A stretch of DNA of 64,000 nucleotides, from the NCBI RefSeq assembly GCF_024436055.1, contig NZ_JANFNH010000011.1, forward strand, positions 85,103 to 149,102. The letters are read 5' to 3'. The translations under genes and the position numbers were made by a program. The number at the start of each line of letters is the position of its first letter. Position 1 is the stretch's first letter. Under the pieces are notes generated by a model. The model was not told where the DNA came from, made no database searches, and worked only from the letters and a program-made list of their open reading frames with translations. This document shows, one piece after another, positions 54,673 to 62,722 of this stretch. The DNA is from Streptantibioticus rubrisoli (lineage in GTDB: Bacteria > Actinomycetota > Actinomycetes > Streptomycetales > Streptomycetaceae).

Positions 54673-54703
54673 AGTAGAAACGTTGCCGCTGCGACAAGGT
54701 CAA
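54673..54703 (-). promoter_or_regulatory. MerR-type promoter with 19-bp spacer and palindrome
   Basis: On the reverse strand a TTGACC -35 (54698-54703) and a TCTACT -10 (54673-54678) are separated by 19 bp, the atypical spacing of MerR-regulated promoters. The spacer holds TTGCCGC-T-GCGACAA (54683-54697), an imperfect palindrome fit for the regulator. Confidence 0.8.
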
Positions 54704-54785
54704 ACTGATCAGAGCCAGTCCTCTTCAAGGCTGTGGGGTAGGAGCTTCCGCCCTGGGCCAGGGCCGCAGCACGCGGTTGAGCGCG

Positions 54786-54822
54786 ACGAGGGCCCCGGCC
54801 GGTGACCGGTCGAGGCCCTCGT
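54786..54822 (-). terminator. Terminator of the alkaline phosphatase gene
   Basis: ACGAGGGCC (54786-54794) pairs with GGCCCTCGT (54814-54822) around an inner CCGG/CCGG hairpin, about 20 bp past the stop codon at 54844 on the reverse strand. Confidence 0.7.
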
Positions 54823-54843
54823 GGTCTTCCGTCAAGCTGTGGC

Positions 54844-56496
54844 TCAGTGGAGCGGCAGGACCCGGGTGTGCTCCTTCTGGACCGCCTCAAGGCCGTGCGG
54901 GTCCAAGCCCAGCAGGGACAGGATCGTCGGCGCGATCTGGGCGGTCCTGACCTGGCCGGGCTCGGTGACGCCCGCCGGGGTGCCCGCGCCGGAGACGACG
55001 AGCGGGACGTTCAGGTCGTCGGCGTGGGCGCCGCCGTGTTCCGCGATCTTTTTCTTGCCGCCGGTGTAGACCACGCCGTACTTGGCGATGCCGAACAGGT
55101 CCGGCACGCGCGGGTCACCAGGCTTGACGCCGAAGTACTCGGCGGCTTCCCGGCCCGCGTAGACCTTGGCCAGGCCGCCGGTGGTGAACGCCTTGGCGTT
55201 GCCGTTGATGTCGTTGCCCTGGCCGCTCTGGGCGAGCAGGTACCGCTTGGCGAACGATGTGGCCTCAGCGGAGCGGTCGTTGAGCCACAGCAGCATGCCG
55301 TCGTCGTCAACGGAGTGCGCGACGAGGTCACCGGCGCCGGGGTGCTGCTTCTTCCACGCGGCGTTGAGCCCGTCGAGCAGCGGGCCGTCGTCGACGCGGG
55401 TGAGGGCGTTGGGGTCGGTCGGCGACTGGCCGTGCTTGGCGGACAGGATGATGTCCGTGCTGGAGGCCAGCCCCTTCGCCTGGATCTCCTTGACCAGCGC
55501 ACCGACCTCGCTGTTGACGAAGTCGAGGTTCTTGCGCAGCAGCGGCCCGGGCACGCCCTTCGCGGCGTAGCCGCCCTTGAGGCCGTCGGAGGCGGGGAGC
55601 TTCTGGGCGGTGGAGACCGACTGGAAGTTCATGCCGAAGATCGCCGGGGTGCCGACCTTGTGGCCACGGGAGTGGTCGTAGCCGTCGATCTCGTTGAGGA
55701 CGGCCCGGACCTTGTAGCCGTCGTACTGCTCGGTGGCCTTGTTGTCGGTGGTCCAGTCGCCGCCGCCCGGGGCGTCGCTGTTGATCTCCGGGGAGAACAG
55801 GTCCTGGATGCCCGTACCGGAGGGGCCGTTCAGTATGTCGTAGGCGATGTGCTTGTCCGACCAGGCGGTGCGCAGCCCGGCGTCGCGGGCCACGTTGAAG
55901 ACGGTGTTCACCCGCAGGTACGAGTGCGGGTACACCGGCTTGCAGGTCGTGGGGTCGACCGGCAGCTTGCTCGGGTCGAGCAGGCCGCGCGGCTGGCCGG
56001 TCATCCGCAGGATGTCGCCGGGCAGGTGCTTCAGGCCCTGACCGGCGTCGAGGGCGGCCTTGTTCTTGTCCATGTCCTCGGTCATGTCCACCTCGGCACC
56101 GGGCTTGACGCCCTTGCAGTCGGTGGTTCCGGCCGGAAGCAGGGCGTGGTCGTACACGTCGTCGTAGTAGACGCCGGTGGTGCCCGGGCCGCCGCCGGTG
56201 ACCTGGGCGGTCATCCCGGGGAAGGAGTCCGAGGGCGTGGTGGTGTGCGCGTTGGTGTACTGCACGCCGCCGCGCACCAGCCTGGCCAGCGCCGAGGTGG
56301 GGTGCTTGGCGACGTACCAGGCCAGGTCCGACTGGTGCAGGCCGTCTACGGACAGCAGCAGCACGTGCTTGGCGGCGGCGGCCTTGTGCGGCGCGGCCGG
56401 GGAGCCGGACGGCTGCGACGCCGCGGCGAGCGAACCCCCGGCGAGAGTGGTGGCGACGCCGAGGGCGGCGGCCAGGCGAATGGAACGGCGGGTCAC
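54844..56496 (-). CDS. Secreted alkaline-phosphatase-superfamily (phosphodiesterase/pyrophosphatase-like) enzyme
   Basis: The 550-residue protein has a signal peptide (VTRRSIRLAAALGVATTLAGGSLAAA, about 1-26) and an alkaline phosphatase/nucleotide-pyrophosphatase fold. LLLSVDGLHQSDLAWY supplies the first metal Asp, NAHTTTPSDSFPGM the nucleophile Thr/Ser, and ILSAKHGQSP and EHGGAHADDLNVPLVV the late metal ligands. It should hydrolyse phosphodiesters or phosphomonoesters outside the cell; the substrate is unknown. The GTG at 56496 follows GGAG and gives a short signal peptide, whereas an upstream start adds 16 residues. Confidence 0.85.
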   Translation of the reverse strand: MTRRSIRLAAALGVATTLAGGSLAAASQPSGSPAAPHKAAAAKHVLLLSVDGLHQSDLAWYVAKHPTSALARLVRGGVQYTNAHTTTPSDSFPGMTAQVTGGGPGTTGVYYDDVYDHALLPAGTTDCKGVKPGAEVDMTEDMDKNKAALDAGQGLKHLPGDILRMTGQPRGLLDPSKLPVDPTTCKPVYPHSYLRVNTVFNVARDAGLRTAWSDKHIAYDILNGPSGTGIQDLFSPEINSDAPGGGDWTTDNKATEQYDGYKVRAVLNEIDGYDHSRGHKVGTPAIFGMNFQSVSTAQKLPASDGLKGGYAAKGVPGPLLRKNLDFVNSEVGALVKEIQAKGLASSTDIILSAKHGQSPTDPNALTRVDDGPLLDGLNAAWKKQHPGAGDLVAHSVDDDGMLLWLNDRSAEATSFAKRYLLAQSGQGNDINGNAKAFTTGGLAKVYAGREAAEYFGVKPGDPRVPDLFGIAKYGVVYTGGKKKIAEHGGAHADDLNVPLVVSGAGTPAGVTEPGQVRTAQIAPTILSLLGLDPHGLEAVQKEHTRVLPLH

Positions 56497-56694
56497 GAGG
56501 TACTCCAGTCGACGCTGAGGACTTGGGCGGCGTGCTCGCGTCATGACTAGCGACCGGTTGTGTACTGGCCACGGACGGAAGTTGAACGGCCGACAAACCG
56601 ACTGCCCGGCTTTCTCGCGCCAGGCCGGAAAACCGGGCGGGTGGCTGGCGGTGGTCGGGTATCGTTGCCGTTCCCAGCAGGCACGCGACCGAGG

Positions 56695-56773
56695 AGGTGG
56701 GACCCATTACCGCTGTAGCAGGCCGGGTGCCCTCGTCCCACGGCTGTACGGCCCACCTGGTGTAGGTGGGACC
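56695..56773 (+). promoter_or_regulatory. Structured 5' leader of the methyltransferase gene
   Basis: AGGTGGGACC occurs twice (56695-56704 and 56764-56773). GTGGGAC (56697-56703) can pair with GTCCCAC (56735-56741), or AGGTGGG can pair with CCCACCT (56752-56758). The latter also forms a tight hairpin with AGGTGGG at 56764-56770. These pairings are mutually exclusive, as in RNA switches. A GAGGAG-preceded short frame (GTG at 56698, VGPITAVAGRV..., 22 codons) overlaps it and could be a leader peptide. Confidence 0.5.
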
Positions 56774-56806
56774 GCCAGGGCGCCCTTCGTCATTCGAAAG
56801 GCTCCC

Positions 56807-57610
56807 ATGTCGCGTTCCGCGTCAGCGTCATCTCTTACTGAACCCGTCATCGTCAGCAGGCTTCGGGCCGCCGGTTGCGTATTCGCCGAGGACGAGGCGC
56901 GGTTGATCGTCTCCACGGCACGTACCCCGGCCGAACTCGCCGCCATGGTGGACAGACGGGTCGTCGGTCTACCGCTTGAACATGTGCTGGGCTGGGCGGA
57001 GTTCTGCGGGATGCGGGTAGAGGTCGATTCCGGGGTGTTCGTACCGCGCCGTCGTACCGAGTTCCTCGCTCGGGAGGCGGTACGGCTCGCTGCCGGGCGG
57101 CGCGTGGTCGTTGACCTGTGCTGCGGCTCCGGCGCGGTGGGCGCGGCGGTGGCCGCCGCGGTGGACGGGGTCGAGTTGCATGCCGCCGACATCGATCCGG
57201 CGGCGGTGCGGTGCGCGCGGCGCAATGTGGCCGCCGTGGGCGGGCGGGTGTACGAGGGGGACCTGTACGAGCCGCTGCCCGCCGTGCTGCGGGGGCGTGT
57301 TGACGTTCTGGTGGCCAACGCGCCGTACGTGCCCAGTGCGGCCATCGGGCTGTTGCCGCCGGAGGCACGGGAGCATGAGCCGCGGCTGGCGCTGGACGGA
57401 GGTGCGGACGGGCTGGCGGTCCAGCGCCGGGTGGCCGCGCAGGCGCCGGGGTGGCTGGCGCCGGGGGGCCACCTGCTGATCGAGACGGGTGAGCGTCAAG
57501 CTCCGTATACCGCTGAGGTGTTCAGTGCGGCCGGGCTCACCGCCCGGGTGACGAGGTGTGAGGAAATGGGCGCCACGGTCGTTATAGGGAGGAGTCCAAC
57601 GGCGGCCTGA
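56807..57610 (+). CDS. HemK/PrmC-like protein N5-glutamine methyltransferase (putative)
   Basis: The 267-residue protein has a helical N-terminal domain (about 1-75) and a class I SAM-dependent domain with VVDLCCGSGAVG (motif I), ELHAADIDPAAVRCARRN and the motif IV VANAPYVP. Classical release-factor methyltransferases have NPPY; the NAPY variant is usual in the actinomycete 'putative N5-glutamine methyltransferase' group, which is distinct from PrmC. Methylation of a Gln side chain is inferred from this motif. The ATG at 56807 follows GAAAGG, and a structured leader precedes it. Confidence 0.82.
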   Translation: MSRSASASSLTEPVIVSRLRAAGCVFAEDEARLIVSTARTPAELAAMVDRRVVGLPLEHVLGWAEFCGMRVEVDSGVFVPRRRTEFLAREAVRLAAGRRVVVDLCCGSGAVGAAVAAAVDGVELHAADIDPAAVRCARRNVAAVGGRVYEGDLYEPLPAVLRGRVDVLVANAPYVPSAAIGLLPPEAREHEPRLALDGGADGLAVQRRVAAQAPGWLAPGGHLLIETGERQAPYTAEVFSAAGLTARVTRCEEMGATVVIGRSPTAA

Positions 57611-57783
57611 CGGTGGCCCCGCAGGTGCGGGCTGGTGGCCGGTGGTGCCCACCTCCCGCCCTGCGGAACGACCGCATGCAACCGGCCGAAATCAGATGAC
57701 TCTCAGACGGCTCACATCCCCGTCTCAGCGCGGGACGTGATCGTTCCGTTACGCACGAAGAACAGGGACGTGAGGGGTCGGGT

Positions 57784-58578
57784 ATGCGGAACTTCAGGCG
57801 GGCGCGCCATGGCGGGACCAGCCGGATCAGGCTCCGGTCATGGGCCATCGCGGCGCTGGTGGCCTGCACCTTCGTCACTGGCGGTGGTGTGGCCACCGCC
57901 AGTCGGCTGGCGGACGCCGTGCCCGCCGCCGATGTCCTCGCGGACCCCGGTGTCTCCCACGCCGTGCCGGTGTCCCAACTGGCCCCGCAGATCGGGGCGG
58001 TGTTCAACGGCGGCCTGAACGGCGCGCACCACTGCACGGCGAGCGTGGTGAACAGCCCGGGCGGCGATCTGATCGTGACCGCGGCCCACTGCCTGGGGTC
58101 CACGTCGGACGTGTTCGTCCCGGGCTACCACGACGGCAACGCCCCTTACGGCGTCTGGCGGTTGCGGCGCATCGTGGTCGACGCGCAGTGGTCGGCCGGT
58201 TCCGACCAGGACCATGATGTGGCGTTCGCGGTGGTGGAGCCGCTGAACGGCCGCACCGTCCAGTCGGTGGTGGGCGGTTACGCGCTGGGGATCGACCAGG
58301 GCACCGACAGCCCGGTCACGATCACCGGTTACCCGCAGGCCACGCAGACCCCGATCACCTGCACCAACCGCATCTCCGCCTACAGCGGCACCCAGTTGCG
58401 GATCTACTGCACCGGCTTCACCGGCGGCACGAGCGGCAGCCCCTGGGTCGTCGGCTCCGGCATGGTGATCGGCGTCATCGGCGGCTACCAGCAGGGCGGC
58501 TACACCGCCGACATCTCCTACAGCGTGGCTTTCGGCGCGAGCGTCAAGTCCCTTTATGAGCGGGCGGTTTCGGTATAG
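57784..58578 (+). CDS. Secreted trypsin-like serine protease
   Basis: The 264-residue protein has a basic n-region and signal peptide (SWAIAALVACTFVTGGGVATA, about 19-39) and a chymotrypsin-fold domain: HCTASVVNSPGGDLIVTAAHC (catalytic His), DHDVAFAVV (Asp) and GGTSGSPWVV (Ser in GxSGSP). The two Cys of the HC..AAHC loop and two in ITCTNRI...IYCTGF probably form disulfides. It degrades extracellular protein; an SSI inhibitor near the window start might act on enzymes of this class. The ATG at 57784 follows GAGGGG. Confidence 0.88.
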   Translation: MRNFRRARHGGTSRIRLRSWAIAALVACTFVTGGGVATASRLADAVPAADVLADPGVSHAVPVSQLAPQIGAVFNGGLNGAHHCTASVVNSPGGDLIVTAAHCLGSTSDVFVPGYHDGNAPYGVWRLRRIVVDAQWSAGSDQDHDVAFAVVEPLNGRTVQSVVGGYALGIDQGTDSPVTITGYPQATQTPITCTNRISAYSGTQLRIYCTGFTGGTSGSPWVVGSGMVIGVIGGYQQGGYTADISYSVAFGASVKSLYERAVSV

Positions 58579-58621
58579 CGCCCCTTCCACCGGGTTGGGC
58601 CTCGCGTCCGCTGTGGTTCGG

Positions 58622-58745
58622 TAGCGCCCTGGAGGGGCGCGGGGCTGTGTTCATGTGCGGCTCCGCCGCGGGGGCGCGACCAGCCACAACGGTGCTGCAG
58701 ACGGTCGACGGCACATCGTCACACCCCCAGCGCAGCGCTCAGCCG
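58622..58745. repeat. Dispersed intergenic repeat, copy 2
   Basis: This is the reverse-oriented counterpart of 11437-11562, sharing the GGGGCGCGGGGCTGTGTTCATGTGCGGCTCCGCCGC-type core in short identical blocks. It lies between the protease and GH3 genes, which converge. Confidence 0.75.
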
Positions 58746-60055
58746 CAACGCAGCAGGCCGGAGGCCATCTTCGCGGTGAGGATCCGCCGCACGCTGTCGT
58801 CGACGTGGGCGCGCAGCGCCGCGTCGCTGCCCAGGCGGCTGAGGATGGCGCCGGTCATGGGGGCGACGGTGGCCGGGTCCACGGTGAGGATCATGTTGCC
58901 GCCCGCCGCCAGGAACCGCAGCGCGCGGTCGCCCGCCGGTACCGCGCGCACCGCCACCGCGTGCCCCAGGTCGTCGGAGATGATCACGCCGTTGAAGCCC
59001 AGGTCACCGCGGAGCACGTCCCGTAGCAGCACGGAGGAGAACGCGGCCAGGTTGTGCGGGTCGATGCGTGAGTAGGTGGCGCTTGAGACCATCGTGAACC
59101 GCGCTCCGGCCCTGATCCCGTTGCGGAACGTCTCCAGGTTGGGGCTGTTGCGCGTGGTGACGCTGTCGGTCACGTTCGCCGTGAAGTCGGTGTTGCCGCG
59201 CACCAGTCCGAGTCCGGGGAAGTGCTTGATGGTCGCGTCCACCCCGGCCCGCGTCAGCCCGTGGATGAACGCGCCGCTGGCCCGGGCGACCGTCGTCGGG
59301 TTGTCGCCGTACTCCCGCCGCAGCGCGCCGATGGGCTGGTTCTGGGTGCCGATGCTGGCGGGGACCACGTCGACGATCGGCGCGAGGTCCAGGTTGACCC
59401 CGGCGGCGTGCAACTGCCGTCCCCATTCGGCCGCTTGGGCCTGGAGCCGGGACGGTGGCCACTGCCCCTGCACCACGGCGCTCGGCATGGTGGAGAAGCC
59501 CGGTCCGTTCAGGATCTGGACCTTGCCGCCCTCCTGGTCGGCCGCGGTGAACAGTCGCACCTTCGTGCCGTCGATCGTCGGTGCCATGGACTGGAGTTGG
59601 TCGGTGATGTTCCGGATCGACCGCACTCCGGCGTTGCTGCGTCCCATCAGGATGACCGAACCGACGTCGTGCCCGCTCAGTGCGGCGGACTCCGCCGAGG
59701 TGACCCCGGAGGTGCTGACCGCGCTCATGAACAGCTGCCCGACGCGCTGGGCGGCGGACATCCGCGACATGACCCGGTCGACACATCCCGCGCTCTGCGC
59801 GGTGTGGACGGACGGCGCGGCGGCGAGCGGTGGACTGCTGGCGTGCGGCAACTGGGTCACCCCCGGTGTGTTGGCCGGACTCGAACCCCGTGCGCCCGTG
59901 GTCGTCGGCGACCCCGGGGTGCTCGGTGCCTGGGGGACGTGGTGAGTGGCCCCGCCACCGCATGCGGTGAGCGGCAGGACCACCCCGAGCAGCAGGACTA
60001 CGGCGGCCCGCGGCCGACGCGGGCGACGGAGCGAGGGAGAACACGGCACTGACAC
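58739..60055 (-). CDS. GH3-family (NagZ-like) lipoprotein
   Basis: The 438-residue protein has a lipoprotein signal peptide (VVLLLGVVLPLTAC; Cys near residue 32) and a Ser/Pro/Thr linker, then a GH3 barrel (about 95-438). The GH3 blocks are VGSVILMGRS, FTAADQEGGKVQIL, NLDLAPIVDV, KHFPGLG and the nucleophile Asp in GVIISDDLGHAVAV. NagZ-type enzymes release N-acetylglucosamine from wall fragments using a His-Asp acid/base in the loop after KHFPGHG; here that loop reads KHFPGLGLVRGNTDFT and lacks the His. Activity or specificity may therefore differ. The GTG at 60055 was chosen to start a proper signal peptide. Confidence 0.82.
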   Translation of the reverse strand: MSVPCSPSLRRPRRPRAAVVLLLGVVLPLTACGGGATHHVPQAPSTPGSPTTTGARGSSPANTPGVTQLPHASSPPLAAAPSVHTAQSAGCVDRVMSRMSAAQRVGQLFMSAVSTSGVTSAESAALSGHDVGSVILMGRSNAGVRSIRNITDQLQSMAPTIDGTKVRLFTAADQEGGKVQILNGPGFSTMPSAVVQGQWPPSRLQAQAAEWGRQLHAAGVNLDLAPIVDVVPASIGTQNQPIGALRREYGDNPTTVARASGAFIHGLTRAGVDATIKHFPGLGLVRGNTDFTANVTDSVTTRNSPNLETFRNGIRAGARFTMVSSATYSRIDPHNLAAFSSVLLRDVLRGDLGFNGVIISDDLGHAVAVRAVPAGDRALRFLAAGGNMILTVDPATVAPMTGAILSRLGSDAALRAHVDDSVRRILTAKMASGLLRCG

Positions 60056-60447
60056 GAGGAGGCCCCCTTGCCTTGTCGAAGGTCGGGTCGGATACCTCTC
60101 GGCGCCCCACGCCGTACGACACGGCCGAAACCTCACCGGACCGCGTTCGTCCGCCCGCTGGGGCGCGTTCATCAGTAGGTCCGTCCAGCGGAACACAGAA
60201 TTCCGCAATCCGCATGGCAAGCCCGACAGCACTGGCCCGCGGCGGCCGCCGCCAAACGTGATCGAGGGGGGCGTAACGGAGGAGGCGGGTGATGTCCGAG
60301 CGCCCGCGCGCGCGTTGGCGCGCGACAGTACGCCATTGAACGGTGATCGAACCATCCGCTTTTCTCGGAACGTGGACGGTGTTCACGGCGGGCTGCCCGG
60401 CCCGGTGTGAGGCCTTCCCAGGCCGTCATCCAACGGAAGGGCTTCAG
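60056..60447. other. Intergenic region between the GH3 lipoprotein and EshA-type genes
   Basis: About 390 bp of divergent promoter region. A GCGCGCGCGTTGGCGCGCG-type alternating segment lies near 60305-60325. No gene or convincing promoter pair could be identified. Confidence 0.45.
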
Positions 60448-61857
60448 ATGTCGATCGCAGCCGAGCCGGGACAAGCGGAAGACCAGACGCGGCTCAGCCT
60501 GAGCACCGCCGCGGCGCGGAACCTGGCGACCACCACCAAGTCCAAGCCGCAGATGCAGGGCATCTCCTCGCGCTGGCTGATCCGGATGCTGCCCTGGGTA
60601 CAGGTGCACGGCGGCACCTACCGGGTCAACCGCCGCCTGACCTATGCCATCGGCCGCGGCCGGGTCAGCTTCGTCAAGACCGGCGCCGAGGTGCGTGTGG
60701 TGCCGCCCTCGCTGCGCGAGGTCCCGGTGCTGCGCGGCTTCGAGGACGACGCGCTGCTGGAGGAGTTGGCGTCCCGCTTCACCCAACGGGACTTCGAGCA
60801 GGGCGAAGTGATCGTCGAGGCGGGCCAGCCGATCGACGAGGTCTTCCTGATCGCCCACGGCAAGATCAACAAGATCGGTCGCGGCAAGTACGGCGAGAGC
60901 AGCGTCCTGGGCGTGCTGGCGGACGGCGACCACCTCGGCGACGAGGCGCTGATGCAGGCCGACGCCACCTGGCTGACCACCGCCAAGGCCGTCACCTCCG
61001 GCACCCTGCTGGTGCTGCCGTGGCCCGCGTTCCAGGAACTGGCGGACCGCTCCGAGGAACTGCGCGCCGCGGTCCTGCAGTTCATCGCCGACGCCCAGCA
61101 GCCGATGAACAAGCGCGGCGAGGCCGAGATCGAGCTGGCCTCGGGCCACGAGGGCGAGCACGAGCTGCCCGGCACGTTCGTGGACTACGAACTCGCCCCC
61201 CGCGAATACGAACTGAGCGTCGCGCAGACGGTGTTGCGGGTGCACAGCAGGGTCGCCGACCTCTACAACGAGCCGATGGACCAGATCGAGCAGCAACTGC
61301 GGCTCACCATCGAGGCGTTGCGCGAACGCCAGGAGTACGAGCTGGTCAACAACCGCGACTTCGGCCTGCTGCACAACGCCGACCACGACCAGCGCATCCA
61401 GACCCACTCGGGACCGCCCACCCCCGACGACCTGGACGAGCTGCTGGCCATGCGGCGCAGCACCAAGCTGCTGCTGGCCCATCCCAGGGCGATCGCCGCG
61501 TTCGGCCGGGAGTGCAGCAACCGCGGGATCTACCCGGAGAGCGTGGATGTCAACGGGCACAGGGTGCCGTCCTGGCGGGGCGTGCCGATCTTCCCGTGCG
61601 GCAAGATCCCGATCGCCGACGGGCACACCACCTCCATCCTCGCCATGCGCACCGGCGAGGACGACCAGGGCGTGATCGGCCTGCACCAGACCGGCATCCC
61701 GGACGAGTACGAGCCCAGCCTGAACGTGCGGTTCATGGGCATCAGCGACAAGGCCGTCATCTCCTACCTGGTCAGCGCCTACTACTCGGCCGCGGTACTG
61801 GTTCCGGACGCCCTGGGTGTGCTGGAGAACGTCGAGGTCGCCCGTTCCCGGGTGTGA
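60448..61857 (+). CDS. eshA: EshA-type family 2B encapsulin shell protein with cyclic-nucleotide-binding domain
   Basis: The 469-residue protein opens [20 protein letters not shown] and continues with [26 protein letters not shown] cNMP-binding domain is inserted at about 95-220 ([61 protein letters not shown]). The C-terminal part (about 240-469) is the HK97-like shell fold with [43 protein letters not shown] and [18 protein letters not shown] sequence. Length and order match EshA. Family 2B encapsulins form protein nanocompartments that often enclose terpene-pathway enzymes; no such cargo gene lies here. The ATG follows GGAAGGG. Confidence 0.9.
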   Translation: MSIAAEPGQAEDQTRLSLSTAAARNLATTTKSKPQMQGISSRWLIRMLPWVQVHGGTYRVNRRLTYAIGRGRVSFVKTGAEVRVVPPSLREVPVLRGFEDDALLEELASRFTQRDFEQGEVIVEAGQPIDEVFLIAHGKINKIGRGKYGESSVLGVLADGDHLGDEALMQADATWLTTAKAVTSGTLLVLPWPAFQELADRSEELRAAVLQFIADAQQPMNKRGEAEIELASGHEGEHELPGTFVDYELAPREYELSVAQTVLRVHSRVADLYNEPMDQIEQQLRLTIEALRERQEYELVNNRDFGLLHNADHDQRIQTHSGPPTPDDLDELLAMRRSTKLLLAHPRAIAAFGRECSNRGIYPESVDVNGHRVPSWRGVPIFPCGKIPIADGHTTSILAMRTGEDDQGVIGLHQTGIPDEYEPSLNVRFMGISDKAVISYLVSAYYSAAVLVPDALGVLENVEVARSRV

Positions 61858-62074
61858 CGTCCGGTGGAGATCCGCCGCCGACGTAGCGCCGCCTCCCCGG
61901 CGGGGGCGGCCGCATGGTTGGCGGCGGCGGTTGGTCCGGGCGCCGGGTCGAGCCGCCGTGGTCGCCCGCGGCTGCGGCGGTGCTTCGTCGGCGGTGCTTC
62001 CTCGGCGGTGTCGGACCACGGCGCGGGCCGCGTGCCGTCCGGCACCAGCCGCACCGCCCTGCCAGCATGGAGGC

Positions 62075-62653
62075 GTGACCGTCACCCTTTGCCTGGCCCA
62101 GCGGCCGGAGGCCGACGAACTGCTCAGCCGCAGCCCGCTCGCCCTGCTCATCGGGATGCTCCTCGACCAGCAGGTCCCGATGGAGTGGGCCTTCTCCGGC
62201 CCGTACACCATCGCCAAGCGGATGGGCGCGGATGACCTGGACGCCCGGGAGATCGCCGCCCAGGACCCGGAGGCGTTCGCCGCGCTGCTCTCCGAGAAGC
62301 CCGCCGTCCACCGCTACCCGGGATCCATGGCCAAGCGCGTGCAGCAGCTGTGCCAGTACCTCGTGGCGCACTACGACGGTGACCCCACCGGGATCTGGCG
62401 CGACGCCGGTACCGGCCGGGAACTGCTCAAGCGGCTGGGCGAACTGCCGGGCTTCGGTAAGCAGAAGGCACAGATCTTCCTGGCCCTGCTGGGCAAGCGG
62501 CTCGGCGTATGCCCCGAGGGCTGGCGGGAGGCCGCCGGAGGCTACGGCGAGCAGGGCTCGTACCGCTCGGTGGCCGACATCACCGGCCCCGAGTCACTGG
62601 ACAAGGTCCGCGCCTACAAGCAGGAGGCCAAGCGCGCCGCCAAGAAGCCGTGA
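62075..62653 (+). CDS. HhH-GPD base-excision DNA-repair-type protein
   Basis: The 192-residue protein has LLIGMLLDQQVPMEWAFSGPYTIAKRMG, a first helical subdomain, and the helix-hairpin-helix LGELPGFGKQKAQIFLALLGKRLG, as in small actinobacterial HhH-GPD proteins. The consensus catalytic Lys/Asp of DNA glycosylases is not clearly in place, so base-excision activity is only a family-level inference. The GTG at 62075 begins the family; GGAGG immediately precedes it, too close for a normal ribosome site, so a leaderless start is possible. It lies between the EshA-type and dnaX genes. Confidence 0.8.
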   Translation: MTVTLCLAQRPEADELLSRSPLALLIGMLLDQQVPMEWAFSGPYTIAKRMGADDLDAREIAAQDPEAFAALLSEKPAVHRYPGSMAKRVQQLCQYLVAHYDGDPTGIWRDAGTGRELLKRLGELPGFGKQKAQIFLALLGKRLGVCPEGWREAAGGYGEQGSYRSVADITGPESLDKVRAYKQEAKRAAKKP

Positions 62654-62722
62654 GCTCCGTCGGGGGGCCGAGATCCTCCGGTGCGGCGCCGGTTGTCAGT
62701 GCGCCCCGATATCGTCGTAGGC

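Noticed and set aside
54802..56550. A 582-codon forward open frame opposite the alkaline phosphatase gene
   Set aside because: It is antisense to a recognisable secreted phosphatase and lacks domains; a GC3 shadow.
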